Shown piece by piece: positions 55,349 through 64,000 of a stretch of DNA of 64,000 nt (the stretch's first letter is position 1; each line of letters starts with the position of its first letter). The notes beneath the pieces are model-generated. The model was not told where the DNA came from. It saw only the letters and a list, made by a program, of their open reading frames with translations, and made no database searches. This DNA comes from Alphaproteobacteria bacterium (GTDB lineage Bacteria > Pseudomonadota > Alphaproteobacteria > Rhodobacterales > Rhodobacteraceae). The stretch covers positions 62,001 to 126,000 of the forward strand of contig JAUILL010000005.1 of the NCBI GenBank assembly GCA_030433335.1, given 5' to 3'. The translations under genes were made by a program, and so were the position numbers.

Positions 55349-56375
55349 GGCGTTGTTGGAGTACTCAGCCGGTGAAGGATTCACATCGGGAATCCATGCG
55401 GTTAGACGAGCTGCATGAGCAATCCCAAGCCCACCCGCTACCGCACGACGAACTGGTCCACCTACAACGATGTGCTCAGGAAGCGCGGGGCGCTGCTGAT
55501 CTGGCTGGACAAGGAGGTGACCTGGCACGCGCCTCTTGAGGGACGCCCGGGGCGCCCGCCGGTCGTTTCGAAAGCCGCGATCCAGTTCTGCCTATCGATC
55601 AAGGTTCTGTTCAAGTTGCCGCTCAGGCAGACAGCCGGGATGGTCGCGAGCCACCTGCGCTTGGCAGGGCTGGACTGGCCCGTTCCGGACTACTCGACGC
55701 TGTGCCGCAGACAGAAGACCCTCAAGGTGCAGATCCCCTATCGTCGTGCCGACAGGCCTCTGAATCTTCTAGTGGACAGCACCGGCATCAAGATTCTCGG
55801 TGACGGCGAATGGCAGGCCCGCAAGCATGGGCCGCAGGGTCGTCGCCAATGGCGCAAGGTGCATCTGGCAATGGACACGGGCACCTCGGATATCCGGGCC
55901 GTCGAGTTCACCCCCAGTCGGGACGTCGACAGCCCCGTCCTGCCAGACCTGCTGGACCAGATCCCCGAGGGCGACGACATCGGCACCGTGACCGCGGATG
56001 GTGCCTACGATACCCGCCGATGCCACGGCAATCATACCGATCCGAAGGAACAGTCGGGCTTGGAAAGAAGACTGCCCGGCTGCCAAGGCGCGCAACGAAA
56101 CCTTACGCGCCACGCGTCACTACGGTCGGGCATTCTGGAAGCGGTGGACCGGATACCACGCCCGCAGCCGCGTGGAAGCCAAGATGCGATGCCTGAAGGC
56201 CTTCGGTGAGCGCATCGCCGGGCGAAATCCCGATCGGCAAACCGCCGAAATCCACATCCGGGCCGCTCTTATCAATCGCTTCAGCGCGCTCGGCACCGCT
56301 GAGGTCATCCGCGTGGCCTGAGCCTGAACGGGAAAGAAGCACTCACGCTTCAGGCCGCCTTTCTGCAACAACGCC
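55349..56375 (+). mobile_element. IS5-family insertion sequence with terminal inverted repeats
   Basis: A 1027-bp element bounded by GGCGTTGTTG (55349-55358) and CAACAACGCC (56366-56375), perfect 10-base terminal repeats that extend imperfectly (next AG conserved). It encloses one transposase. No target duplication is evident (left flank CCGCAAT, right flank AACTGTG), consistent with later deletion of the right flank. It sits inside the N-terminal part of another IS5-type gene and directly before the cytochrome operon. Confidence 0.85.
55415..56321 (+). pseudogene. IS5-family transposase with an internal frameshift
   Basis: The first frame (MSNPKPTRYRTTNWSTYNDV, PVPDYSTLCRRQKTLKV, LLVDSTGIKILGDGEW, DGAYDTRRC) holds the first two DDE aspartates; it goes out of frame near 56025. 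The next frame continues TAIIPIRRNSRAWKED, YHARSRVEAKMRCLKAFGER with the final glutamate, to IRVA. Roughly 25 bases that would link DTRRCH to the second part seem missing, so I call a deletion, not programmed frameshifting. The transposase is probably inactive. Confidence 0.78.
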
Positions 56376-56511
56376 AACTGTGGTCAGGTAAAAACAAACA
56401 CCTTGAAAGAATCGCATAGGTTGTTTTAGCATTTTTGTAATTTGATAGACTTTGGGGACTTTATCCCGATTGCAAGATTGAACTGTGCAGCATTTAGCTG
56501 GAGGGCGATCC

Positions 56512-57921
56512 ATGGGTGGATCATCGACAGCTGCGGCGACTATTGAGCATCTTCATAACGACAACGCCGCACTGATATTTTCCCCGTTGAGGTTCCGAAA
56601 CCTCGAGGCGAAGAACCGGCTGTTCCGGTCGAACCTGTCTGGCATGTTTGACGATTATAACGGGCATGGCTCGAATGCGCGCGTCAACTGGGAACGTAAA
56701 TTTGCCAAAGGTGGCGTCGGGGGGATTATCTCGAGCTATGCGCCAGTTTCTGTGCGTGGCCGCATCTTGACCCGTTACGCGATGATCGACAACGACGACA
56801 AGATCCCGTTCTGGCGCCGCATTGGCGAGACCGCGCATGAGCATGGCGCTCTGTTCATGATGCAATTGAGCCATTCTGGTCGGCAGCAGGATCTTGGCGG
56901 CGTCGAAAATGTCTACAAAAAGGCTTTGAGTTCGACGGACCGGTCGGATTACTTCCATGGCATTCTCGCGCAGAAGATGTCGCTTGAGGATATCCGTACG
57001 GTGGTCGAGCAGTTCGCCCAAGGTGCGCGGCGGGCGCGTGAGGCAGGGCTGGACGGTGTCGAATTGCACGGCGCCAATGGCTATCTTCTCACGCAATTTC
57101 TCAGTTCTGGAATTAATGACAGAGAGGACGAATATGGCGGCAGTCTGGAAAACAGAGTGCGGTTCGTGCTCGACATTATCCGGGGAATTCGCCGCGAAGT
57201 TGGATACGATTTCCATCTTCAAATGAAGATCAACGCGGTTGATCATAATGACTGGCTCTATCCATGGCAGAAAAAGGGGAATTCTCTCGAGGAAAGCCTG
57301 CGCATTTGCCGGATGCTGCTGGATGACGGGAAGGGGGTAGACGCGTTTCACATCTCTTCCGGATCCACCTTTCCGCACCCGCGCAATCCTCCGGGCGATC
57401 TGCCAATGCGCGAATTGGTGCGTTGGTACGACGGGATGCTGAGCCAAGGCACGCGCACGCGTCTGAACTATGCAATCTTCCGCAATCCGGTGACGGCGGC
57501 GCTTTTCCGGCGCTACTGGATCTGGCGACGCGGCAAGATCATCGAAGGGATCAACGCCGAGTATGCCGCGGAGGTGACCAAGGCGATCCGCGCGGTGGAC
57601 CCCTCGGTCAAGGTTCTGGTGACGGGCGGTTTCCAGCATGCCGATGCCATTGCTGGCGCGATCCGGGCTGGGGCGTGCGACGGGGTTTCGATTGGACGTC
57701 CTCTGATCGCTAACAACGATCTTCCGCAGATATTGCAAACCCAGAACGGTCCCGACCCGGGGCGAGAATGCACCTACTGCAACAAGTGTCTGATCAATGA
57801 TCTCGAGAACCCGCTCGGTTGCTACGAAATGAGCCGGTTTCCGGGAGAAACGTTCGAGGCCAAACACGCGGCGATGATCGAAGAGGTAATGTCCGTCTTC
57901 TCTCCGCCGACCTTTCCATAG
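56512..57921 (+). CDS. Old Yellow Enzyme-family flavin/iron-sulfur oxidoreductase
   Basis: A 469-residue FMN TIM barrel. LIFSPLRFRNLEAKNRLFRS is the typical start; MMQLSHSGRQ, VELHGANGYLLTQFLSSGIN and DREDEYGGSLENRVRF bind FMN and the substrate. C420-x2-C423-x2-C426-x10-C437 (CTYCNKCLIN then LGCYE) is a likely 4Fe-4S site as in 2,4-dienoyl-CoA reductase-type members, but the FAD/NAD domain of those enzymes is missing. So electrons must come from another partner, and the c-type cytochromes encoded next are candidates. GGAGGG lies six bases before ATG 56512. First gene of the operon; the AT-rich leader follows the IS element. Confidence 0.85.
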   Translation: MGGSSTAAATIEHLHNDNAALIFSPLRFRNLEAKNRLFRSNLSGMFDDYNGHGSNARVNWERKFAKGGVGGIISSYAPVSVRGRILTRYAMIDNDDKIPFWRRIGETAHEHGALFMMQLSHSGRQQDLGGVENVYKKALSSTDRSDYFHGILAQKMSLEDIRTVVEQFAQGARRAREAGLDGVELHGANGYLLTQFLSSGINDREDEYGGSLENRVRFVLDIIRGIRREVGYDFHLQMKINAVDHNDWLYPWQKKGNSLEESLRICRMLLDDGKGVDAFHISSGSTFPHPRNPPGDLPMRELVRWYDGMLSQGTRTRLNYAIFRNPVTAALFRRYWIWRRGKIIEGINAEYAAEVTKAIRAVDPSVKVLVTGGFQHADAIAGAIRAGACDGVSIGRPLIANNDLPQILQTQNGPDPGRECTYCNKCLINDLENPLGCYEMSRFPGETFEAKHAAMIEEVMSVFSPPTFP

Positions 57922-57929
57922 GGGTGCGC

Positions 57930-59414
57930 ATGGCTATCGATTACGAACGTCTGACGCCAATCGAGGTCGCGGAGCGCAAGCGGCGGCGCATCTTCTGGGC
58001 TGTGCTGGCGCTTCTTCTGATCGCGGTGCTGGTCTGGCGAACGTTCTTTACTGAATGGGTGGTCGCACAGGACGACCCTTTGGATCACTTCAAATATGGC
58101 TCCATCGGCAGTGAGGGCGCAAGTGGGCTGCCGCGCAAGGTGTTTGACGCGATCCCGGAGCTTTATGCGGACCATATGCAGGGGCAGGGTTGGCAGTATT
58201 TCGGTCTTGTCCAAGAGGAGGGCGCTGCGCTGCCCGTTGGCTTTTCCCGCCGCAAGGTCGATGGGATCGAGCGGGTCTGGCTGAACTGTTCGGTATGCCA
58301 CATGGGGACGTATACCTTGCCAGGCGAGGAGGAGGTGCAGTTCATTCCAGGCGCCCCTTCGAACCAGCTCAGGCTACAAGAGTTGATCCGCTTCTTCATC
58401 GACGTCGGGCGCGATCCGGGTCTGAATGCCGATGCGCTGCTGGCGGTGATGGACGACACGAATTTCATCGAACGCCCGATCTATCGGTACATTGCAGTGC
58501 CAGCGGTCAAGGAAGGACTCTTGGACCTTGGTCGCCAATTGTCGTTTGTTGAGCGGCAACATGATTGGGGGCCAGGAAGGGTCGACACCTTCAATCCCTA
58601 CAAGGCGATCCAATTCAACTTCCCCATGGGACCGGATAGCATCGACGAGGTCGCACTGAACGGTGCAGCGGATTATCCGGCGATCTGGATGCAAGCCCCC
58701 CGCGAAGGGATGCAGCTCCATTGGGATGGCAACAACGACAGCGTGGACGAGCGCAATCTTTCGGCTGCGCTTGGCGCTGGAGTTACCCCTGTCACTGCGG
58801 ATCATGCTGCCATTGAGCGCGTGCGCGACTGGTTGTTGGAGCTTCCGAGCCCGCGCTGGCCACTGGACATTGACGCCGATCTGGCGGCCGAAGGCGCCCC
58901 TGTCTATGCCGAATATTGCGCCGAGTGCCACGGCGGCGCGGGTGCAACAGGTTATGATTACGATCGAGGACGCTATCAGAAGCTTGGGACTGTCGAGCCG
59001 TTGTCAGAGATCGGAACAGATGTCGGGCGATGGGCCAGTTACGACGCCGATTTTGCCGCTGCTCAGAATATGCTCTACGCAGGGACTGACTACGCCTTCC
59101 GGCATTTCCGCAAGACGAACGGCTATGCCAACCAGCCGCTCGACGGGATTTGGGCGCGGTCGCCTTATCTGCACAATGGCTCCGTTCCGACGCTACGCGA
59201 TCTGCTTGAGCCCGCCGAAATGCGACCCAAGGTCTGGTGGCGCGGGCATCTAGAGATTGACCCCTTGCGCGTTGGCTATCGATCTGACGAGGCCGAAGGG
59301 CTCTTTCGTTATGACACCGCGTTGCCCGGCAACGGCAACGGCGGGCATTCCTATGGCACCGAACTGAGCGCACCTGAAAAGGATGCGCTGGTCGAATACA
59401 TGAAGACGCTGTGA
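57930..59414 (+). CDS. Diheme c-type cytochrome, RoxA-like, membrane anchored
   Basis: A 494-residue protein: N-terminal cytoplasmic arm, one transmembrane helix (about 20-40, IFWAVLALLLIAVLVWRTFF), then a periplasmic part with two heme c motifs, CSVCH (120-124) and CAECH (330-334). The block DGIWARSPYLHNGSVPTLRD and the flanking KTNGYANQPL are characteristic of RoxA-type proteins (rubber oxygenase and relatives), which use a heme c to bind oxygen; the length is below RoxA (about 680). Eight bases separate it from the oxidoreductase stop. Whether it is an oxygenase, a peroxidase or an electron carrier is not visible. Confidence 0.8.
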   Translation: MAIDYERLTPIEVAERKRRRIFWAVLALLLIAVLVWRTFFTEWVVAQDDPLDHFKYGSIGSEGASGLPRKVFDAIPELYADHMQGQGWQYFGLVQEEGAALPVGFSRRKVDGIERVWLNCSVCHMGTYTLPGEEEVQFIPGAPSNQLRLQELIRFFIDVGRDPGLNADALLAVMDDTNFIERPIYRYIAVPAVKEGLLDLGRQLSFVERQHDWGPGRVDTFNPYKAIQFNFPMGPDSIDEVALNGAADYPAIWMQAPREGMQLHWDGNNDSVDERNLSAALGAGVTPVTADHAAIERVRDWLLELPSPRWPLDIDADLAAEGAPVYAEYCAECHGGAGATGYDYDRGRYQKLGTVEPLSEIGTDVGRWASYDADFAAAQNMLYAGTDYAFRHFRKTNGYANQPLDGIWARSPYLHNGSVPTLRDLLEPAEMRPKVWWRGHLEIDPLRVGYRSDEAEGLFRYDTALPGNGNGGHSYGTELSAPEKDALVEYMKTL

Positions 59415-59848
59415 TGACACATCCTGCTCGATCCCTTGCTATATGGAAGTTCCGTCACGGCGCCGTCACTGCCTTGGGAATTGGGGCCAATCTGGTCTTT
59501 GCGATCCCGTTGCTTGTCACGCCTGAGGCGATCCTGCAACTTTTCGGAATCCCTGCCTACGAGCTTCTCTGGCCGCGTTTCGCGGGCGGACTTCTGATCC
59601 TCTTGTCATGCTTTTATGCGCCGATGGTGGTGGATCTAGACCGGTTTCGCGTGCTCGCGTGGTTGCAGATCTTTCCGTCGCGGCTGTTCGGGGTGCTGTT
59701 CTTCCTGATCGCCGTGCTCGGCTTTGGCGCACCTGCAGGCTTTCTCGCTGGAGCTCTGCTTGATGGGATCGTGTCGATCGCGCTGCTCAACTGCCTTATT
59801 CGCATCACAAAGCTCGAGCAGGAACTCCTCTTCGGAGAGGAGACATGA
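59414..59848 (+). CDS. Four-helix membrane protein of unknown function
   Basis: A 144-residue protein with four hydrophobic helices (about 18-36, 48-68, 85-103 and 107-125), short loops and no conserved histidine pair for heme. It starts on the stop of the cytochrome before it (TGATG; a GTG three bases earlier is possible) and overlaps the second cytochrome by four bases. Its placement between two anchored c-type cytochromes suggests a membrane partner of that complex. I do not recognise a family. Confidence 0.72.
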   Translation: MTHPARSLAIWKFRHGAVTALGIGANLVFAIPLLVTPEAILQLFGIPAYELLWPRFAGGLLILLSCFYAPMVVDLDRFRVLAWLQIFPSRLFGVLFFLIAVLGFGAPAGFLAGALLDGIVSIALLNCLIRITKLEQELLFGEET

Positions 59849-61314
59849 AGTTACACCTGCTCCGGGCGACGCTTTACGGGCTGATTGCGGTGCTCGTGCT
59901 GGGCCTTGGGGCATGGGCGGTGCTCCTCCGTCAGGTTCCCCAGCGCGCCAGCAATGATCCCGCTTGGGTGTTCAACCACGGCTCCATCGGAAACGAGGCA
60001 GCACAGGGGCTGCCCTACTGGATTTGGCGGGTGATGCCGGTCGTGTTTGCCGACCTTTTGCCCGGCAAGGGACGCGGTTACGCCGAGTTCGGTATGATGT
60101 GGGAACGGGGCGCGCCAGTGCCAGTCGGCTTTGCTCAAAAAACGTTGGGGGTCATCCCGCGCGTCTCTCCCAATTGTGCTTTTTGCCATCAGGGCAGTTA
60201 CAGGCTGGCGCCCGAAGACCCTGCACAGCTGGTCAGCGCAGGTGCAGGGACGCGGGTGAACGTGCAAGCGTATGTGCGTTTTCTCGCTGCCGCAGGAGAT
60301 GATGCCCGCTTTACCGCATCGCATATGATGCCAGTGATAAACCGCATTGCCGATCTGCCCCTTTGGGAGCGTCTGCTCTATCGCTATCTTCTCATTCCCG
60401 CGACGCGCAGAGCCCTGCACGAGCAAGCAGTCCGCTTTGCATGGACCGAGCCGCGGCCTGATTGGGGACCGGGTCGGATTGATCCCTTCAATCCGGTGAA
60501 GTTTGCAAATCTGGGGCTTCCCGACGATGGAACCATCGGCAATTCCGATATGATGCCGCTGTGGTCACTGAACGACGTCGAGGCGATGGGCGAGTACGCC
60601 GTTCACTGGGACGGGCTGCTCACCGATATTCATGAAACTGTTGTCGCAGGCGCGATCGGTGACGGTATGAGCTACCAAAGCTGGCCGCTTGCGGAAGGCG
60701 CCATCGCGCAGATGGAAGACTTCATCCGCCACAATGCGCCGCCACCTTCACCTTTCCGAGTAGGGCTGCCGACGGACGACCCCTTCGCGCTGGATGCGGC
60801 CGAGATCGCACGCGGCAAGGCGCTTTTTGCCGAGACCTGCGCCGAATGCCATGCCCGTGGCGGAGCGCGACTGCGCACGGTCATTCCTGTGGACGAAGTC
60901 GGTACGGACCGCCACCGTCTCGATATGTGGACGGCAGAGGCGACTGCGCGATACACCGCCTATGAAGACCGCCACGACTGGGGCTTCGACAGCTTCCAGA
61001 AGACCGATGGCTATGTCGCTACCGAATTGACCGGTCTGTGGTTGCGTGGACCGTATCTGCACAACGGTTCTGTTCCCAGCCTCGCCGCGATGCTTGTCCG
61101 ACCCGAGGATCGGACAAAGAAGTTCTGGCGCGGCTCGGATCTGGTCGATACCGAGGCCGGCGGTTTTGTCAGCACCCAAGGGGCGGACCCCTACCGCCAA
61201 ACCACGCTCTACGACACCTCGCTGCCCGGAAATGGCAATCAGGGCCATGCCTACGGAACTGATCTGCCCAGCCCCGACAAGGCGGCGCTTCTTGCCTTTC
61301 TCAAGACTTTCTGA
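59845..61314 (+). CDS. Second RoxA-like diheme c-type cytochrome
   Basis: A 489-residue paralog of the 57930 product. N-terminal anchor (LYGLIAVLVLGLGAWAVLL, residues 10-28), heme motifs CAFCH (111-115) and CAECH (332-336), and the signature TGLWLRGPYLHNGSVPSLAA with RKF-type block GSDLVDTEAGG. NHGSIGNEAAQGLPYWIWRV and DWGPGRIDPFNPVKF match the corresponding parts of the first copy (YGSIGSEGASGLPRKVFDAI; DWGPGRVDTFNPYKA), so the two arose by duplication. It overlaps the small membrane gene by four bases and stops 11 bases before the third. Confidence 0.8.
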   Translation: MKLHLLRATLYGLIAVLVLGLGAWAVLLRQVPQRASNDPAWVFNHGSIGNEAAQGLPYWIWRVMPVVFADLLPGKGRGYAEFGMMWERGAPVPVGFAQKTLGVIPRVSPNCAFCHQGSYRLAPEDPAQLVSAGAGTRVNVQAYVRFLAAAGDDARFTASHMMPVINRIADLPLWERLLYRYLLIPATRRALHEQAVRFAWTEPRPDWGPGRIDPFNPVKFANLGLPDDGTIGNSDMMPLWSLNDVEAMGEYAVHWDGLLTDIHETVVAGAIGDGMSYQSWPLAEGAIAQMEDFIRHNAPPPSPFRVGLPTDDPFALDAAEIARGKALFAETCAECHARGGARLRTVIPVDEVGTDRHRLDMWTAEATARYTAYEDRHDWGFDSFQKTDGYVATELTGLWLRGPYLHNGSVPSLAAMLVRPEDRTKKFWRGSDLVDTEAGGFVSTQGADPYRQTTLYDTSLPGNGNQGHAYGTDLPSPDKAALLAFLKTF

Positions 61315-61325
61315 CGGAGACTGCC

Positions 61326-64000
61326 ATGCAAACCGCCCTGCGACTCTTCAAATGGCTGCTTGGTCTTGCCGCCGTACTGGTATTGGTTCTGGCTCTGATT
61401 GCCTTTCTCGGGGTGCGCGCTTTTATTTCAGCGCCTGAAGAGGAGTTCGGCACACTCGAGGACGAGGCCAAACGTGCCGGCATGACGGCCGCCAACTTTC
61501 CCGGCGCGGATGAACCCTATTATACCGCGATGGACAAAGGCCTGCTTCAAGAACCGCAGGGTGATTTCCCCAGGGAAATTCGAGAGGTCGCAGAAGATCT
61601 GAACCTTCCTCCCGAAGCCGTGCGGCAGGCTGCCATTCGCGGTCAGAACATGTGGAATGTCTGGACCGGCGGAAATGACAAGTTTTGGGATACCGCGGCG
61701 CAGATCGCTTACGGCTCGTTTGATCTTCTCAAAATTCTCTCGTCTCATCCGGATCAGGGGTACTCCCACGACACGCGATTTCGCTATCTGGGCCTAATGA
61801 ACGAGCCCTGCTTTGAAAAAGCGACCGCGCCGAACCCCGAACGTTTCGGTCTTTGGCTCGATAGCCGCGGTGACGATTGCGCCGCCGATCCCTTTGCCAA
61901 TCCCGAGAAATACCCCGGTGCAGAGCTTGGTCAGCGTGGTCAGCCGATGCCAGAAGACTTCGCCAAAGAATACGCGGCCTCGCTCGACGAAGGCAGGCTG
62001 CCGGTTGGGTCGCATTACGGAGAGCCCAGCGGCATCATGGGATTGCGCCTCTTTCCGAACCCTGATTTCGACGAAGACGCCGCTGCGCACTGGGACCCGG
62101 AGCGTTTCTACACCGATCCCGACTATTACAACGATGGCAAGCTGGTGCGTCCTTACAGGGTCGGCATGTCCTGTGCTTTTTGCCATGTCGGGCCGAACCC
62201 GATCAATCCGCCTGCCGATGTCGAAGCCCCGCAATACTCCGAGATGACCTCGAACCCGGGGGCACAGTATTACTGGGTCGACCGCATCTTTTATTGGAAC
62301 ACACGTGCCCGCGAGGCCGAGGGACAGCCAGCTCCGAATGAGGGTAGCTTCCTATTCCAGTTGTTCCATACCAACCCTCCGGGGGCGCTCGATACCTCGC
62401 TGGTGTCGACGGATTACATGAACAATCCGCGCACGATGAATGCCGTCTACGAAACGCGTGCGCGCTTGCTGCAATCACTGCATTCAGGGATCGAAACGCT
62501 GTCGGGCGGCGAGCTCGACAACAAGCAGTTTCAGGACTTCGCGGCAGGCGCCGAGCTGGCCGCCTTTTTCGATCCCGAGACCGGCAAGAGTGCTTCGATG
62601 CGAGTCTTGAAGGACGGTGCGGACAGTGTGGGTACATTGGGCGCGCTGAACCGGGTCTATCTGAATATCGGCCTGTTCTCTGAAGAATGGTTGCTACATT
62701 TTCGTCCCTTCCTCGGGGGCCAAAAGATTTCGCCAATCGAGATCGCCACGGCACAGAAGAATTCCGTCTATTGGCAGGCGACAGAGCAGGAATCGATCAA
62801 CATGGCGGCTTTCTTCCTCGTGACGGGGCGTGCCGATCGACTCGAGGACGCGCCCGGCGGAACAGAAATTTTAGCGCAGGATGACCCCGAAGAGGTCACG
62901 CGCGGCATGGAGGTTTTTGCCGAGACCTGCGCCGCCTGCCATTCCAGCAAGCAGCCCGCCCCCGACCCTGAATATCAAGTCGACATGGGTGTCTGCGAGG
63001 GCGGCGGGGCAGGGCCGCAGTATCTGGAATGCTGGGCACGCTATTGGGAGTGGGCCCAGTCGGACAGCTTCAAATCGCAGATGCTGGACCTAGTGAAACA
63101 GGATGGCTTTCTCGACGGGAATTATCTGTCGACCGAGAGACGGGTGCCAATGGACCTACTGGGGACCAATGCCTGCACGCCGACCGCGACCAACGGATTG
63201 CGTGGCGATATCTGGGACAATTTCACGTCTGATACCTACAAGAGCCTGCCCCCGGTTGGCGAGGTTACATTAAATCACCCAGTCTCGGGCGCGGCCTTTG
63301 GCTGGCAAGCGTTGGGGAACGGACGAGGGTACTTGCGACCCGCTTCACTGGTCAGTGTCTGGTCTAGTGCGCCGTACCTGTCGAACAATTCGCTCGGATA
63401 CGAGCCGCAATACTACGGGCGCGATGACTATGGCGGCGGCCAATATGCCAAGACCTGTCCTGCCGCAGATCCCTATGACCCGAACATGCCCTGTGTCGAG
63501 AACCGCGTTTATGCCTTCGAGGCGGCCATGGCCAAGCTGCTGGACCCCTCGCTGCGCCGTCGCGATACACTGACGACAGAGCCCGTGCCGGGATATATCT
63601 ACAGAACTTCGGCGCCCTCCTGTCTTACGGTTCCGCCCAAATTCCTGCCAGATGCCCTGCAAAATTGGTCTGGGTTGGCGCATAGGCTTGCGCCTTGGGC
63701 CATCGACGAGGCAGGGGGCATCGCGCTCGGCCCATTTCCTGAGGGTTTCCCTGTCAACGCATTGGTCAACACAAAGTTGCTACCGGACAACGACGATCCG
63801 GACATGCTGGGTACGCTTTGGGGGCTGGCCAAGGCGGGGCCGGGCCTTCTCGGGGCGTTCAAGGAATTGGGCGGGCAATGCTCGCCCGAAGAACTGGCCG
63901 ATCCCGGCATCATGGCGCGCGCCGCCGAAACTCTGCGGGAGCGTGGGACGATTGACACATTGGTCGGCCTCTCGAAATGCCCTGACTACGTCGTGAACCG
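61326..64000 (+). CDS. Large diheme c-type cytochrome, RoxA-like, cut by the right edge
   Basis: At least 891 residues; no stop before the window ends. Signal anchor at about 11-33 (LLGLAAVLVLVLALIAFLGV). Heme motifs CAFCH (283-287) and CAACH (535-539), a spacing of about 250 against 210-220 in the two smaller proteins. SVWSSAPYLSNNSLGYEPQ near residue 680 is the counterpart of the APYLHNGSVPSL signature, with serine in place of histidine. Several further cysteines (NEPCFEKA, GVCEGGG, LECWAR, NACTPT, KTCPAA, MPCVENR) suggest disulfides. Possibly the catalytic member of the set; this is inference. ATG 61326 follows GACGGAGA. Confidence 0.75.
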   Translation, partial: MQTALRLFKWLLGLAAVLVLVLALIAFLGVRAFISAPEEEFGTLEDEAKRAGMTAANFPGADEPYYTAMDKGLLQEPQGDFPREIREVAEDLNLPPEAVRQAAIRGQNMWNVWTGGNDKFWDTAAQIAYGSFDLLKILSSHPDQGYSHDTRFRYLGLMNEPCFEKATAPNPERFGLWLDSRGDDCAADPFANPEKYPGAELGQRGQPMPEDFAKEYAASLDEGRLPVGSHYGEPSGIMGLRLFPNPDFDEDAAAHWDPERFYTDPDYYNDGKLVRPYRVGMSCAFCHVGPNPINPPADVEAPQYSEMTSNPGAQYYWVDRIFYWNTRAREAEGQPAPNEGSFLFQLFHTNPPGALDTSLVSTDYMNNPRTMNAVYETRARLLQSLHSGIETLSGGELDNKQFQDFAAGAELAAFFDPETGKSASMRVLKDGADSVGTLGALNRVYLNIGLFSEEWLLHFRPFLGGQKISPIEIATAQKNSVYWQATEQESINMAAFFLVTGRADRLEDAPGGTEILAQDDPEEVTRGMEVFAETCAACHSSKQPAPDPEYQVDMGVCEGGGAGPQYLECWARYWEWAQSDSFKSQMLDLVKQDGFLDGNYLSTERRVPMDLLGTNACTPTATNGLRGDIWDNFTSDTYKSLPPVGEVTLNHPVSGAAFGWQALGNGRGYLRPASLVSVWSSAPYLSNNSLGYEPQYYGRDDYGGGQYAKTCPAADPYDPNMPCVENRVYAFEAAMAKLLDPSLRRRDTLTTEPVPGYIYRTSAPSCLTVPPKFLPDALQNWSGLAHRLAPWAIDEAGGIALGPFPEGFPVNALVNTKLLPDNDDPDMLGTLWGLAKAGPGLLGAFKELGGQCSPEELADPGIMARAAETLRERGTIDTLVGLSKCPDYVVN

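Noticed and set aside
55124-55375. Complete small gene upstream of the IS5 element
   Set aside because: It is the N-terminal fragment of an IS5-type transposase with a frameshift, cut by the next element.
56025-56045. Programmed frameshifting in the IS5-family transposase
   Set aside because: No slippery run is evident and the join seems to lack about 25 bases, so a deletion is more likely.
49590-56375. Attachment-site duplication of the tRNA-Ser 3' end
   Set aside because: I found no second copy of the T-arm/acceptor sequence downstream, and no integrase gene.

Overview
The window looks like chromosomal DNA of an alphaproteobacterium of the Rhodobacterales (Roseobacter/Rhodobacter relatives). 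Reasons: high-GC housekeeping genes in typical rhodobacterial neighbourhoods (tRNA-Tyr beside rlmB; hisB-H-A-F-E; mraZ-rsmH-ftsL-ftsI-murE-murF-mraY-murD), a pyruvate carboxylase of the single-chain type, a DUF1127 gene followed by an array of CCUCCUCCC-loop RNAs as described for Rhodobacter (CcaF1/CcsR), and short intergenic repeats with a GAGTATTTT..GCAAAAAGAAG core placed after stop codons.

Layout. 1-2961: a partial glycosyltransferase-like gene, tRNA-Tyr, rlmB, a zinc-ribbon gene that seems to start with ATT, and a CoA-binding-domain gene. 2962-6668: the histidine genes on the minus strand, with a DUF2147 gene inserted in the opposite direction. 6765-7048: three identical tRNA-Gly(GCC) genes. 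7152-14284: a TerC-family membrane protein, pyruvate carboxylase, and a divergent UvrD/PcrA helicase. 14354-15019: the DUF1127 gene with nine hairpins whose loops carry CCUCCUCCC on the minus strand. About 1.4 kb without genes follows, holding three exact DnaA boxes, a dense cluster of GANTC sites, and a strong terminator in the leader of mraZ. 16483-25683: the division and cell-wall cluster. 25674-33995: a ParB-like-fold candidate, a GFA-family protein, moaA, a lipoprotein, glmS, glmU, a phosphoglycolate phosphatase and a DegT-type aminotransferase. 34171-40587: a leucine/isovalerate catabolic operon (ivd, mccB, mccA) with two small genes inserted and a GST at the end. 40636-42407: arsenate reductase plus ACR3 arsenite exporter. 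42508-47739: lactate dehydrogenase, a cupin, trpA, DUF1272, a membrane protein, ychF.

47911-56375 is an accessory region around tRNA-Ser(GCT): one RTX protein before the tRNA, and after it a truncated IS3 transposase, a second RTX protein with ten RCC1-like repeats flanked by a 194-bp inverted repeat, two decayed IS110 transposases, and an IS5-family element inserted in another IS5-type fragment.

56512 to the right edge is a compact operon: an Old Yellow Enzyme-type flavin/iron-sulfur oxidoreductase, a diheme c-type cytochrome resembling the RoxA rubber-oxygenase family, a small four-helix membrane protein, a second RoxA-like cytochrome, and a third, much larger diheme protein that leaves the window. 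I know of no described pathway with this combination; with the CcsR array and the DnaA-box/GANTC region it is the part most worth following up.
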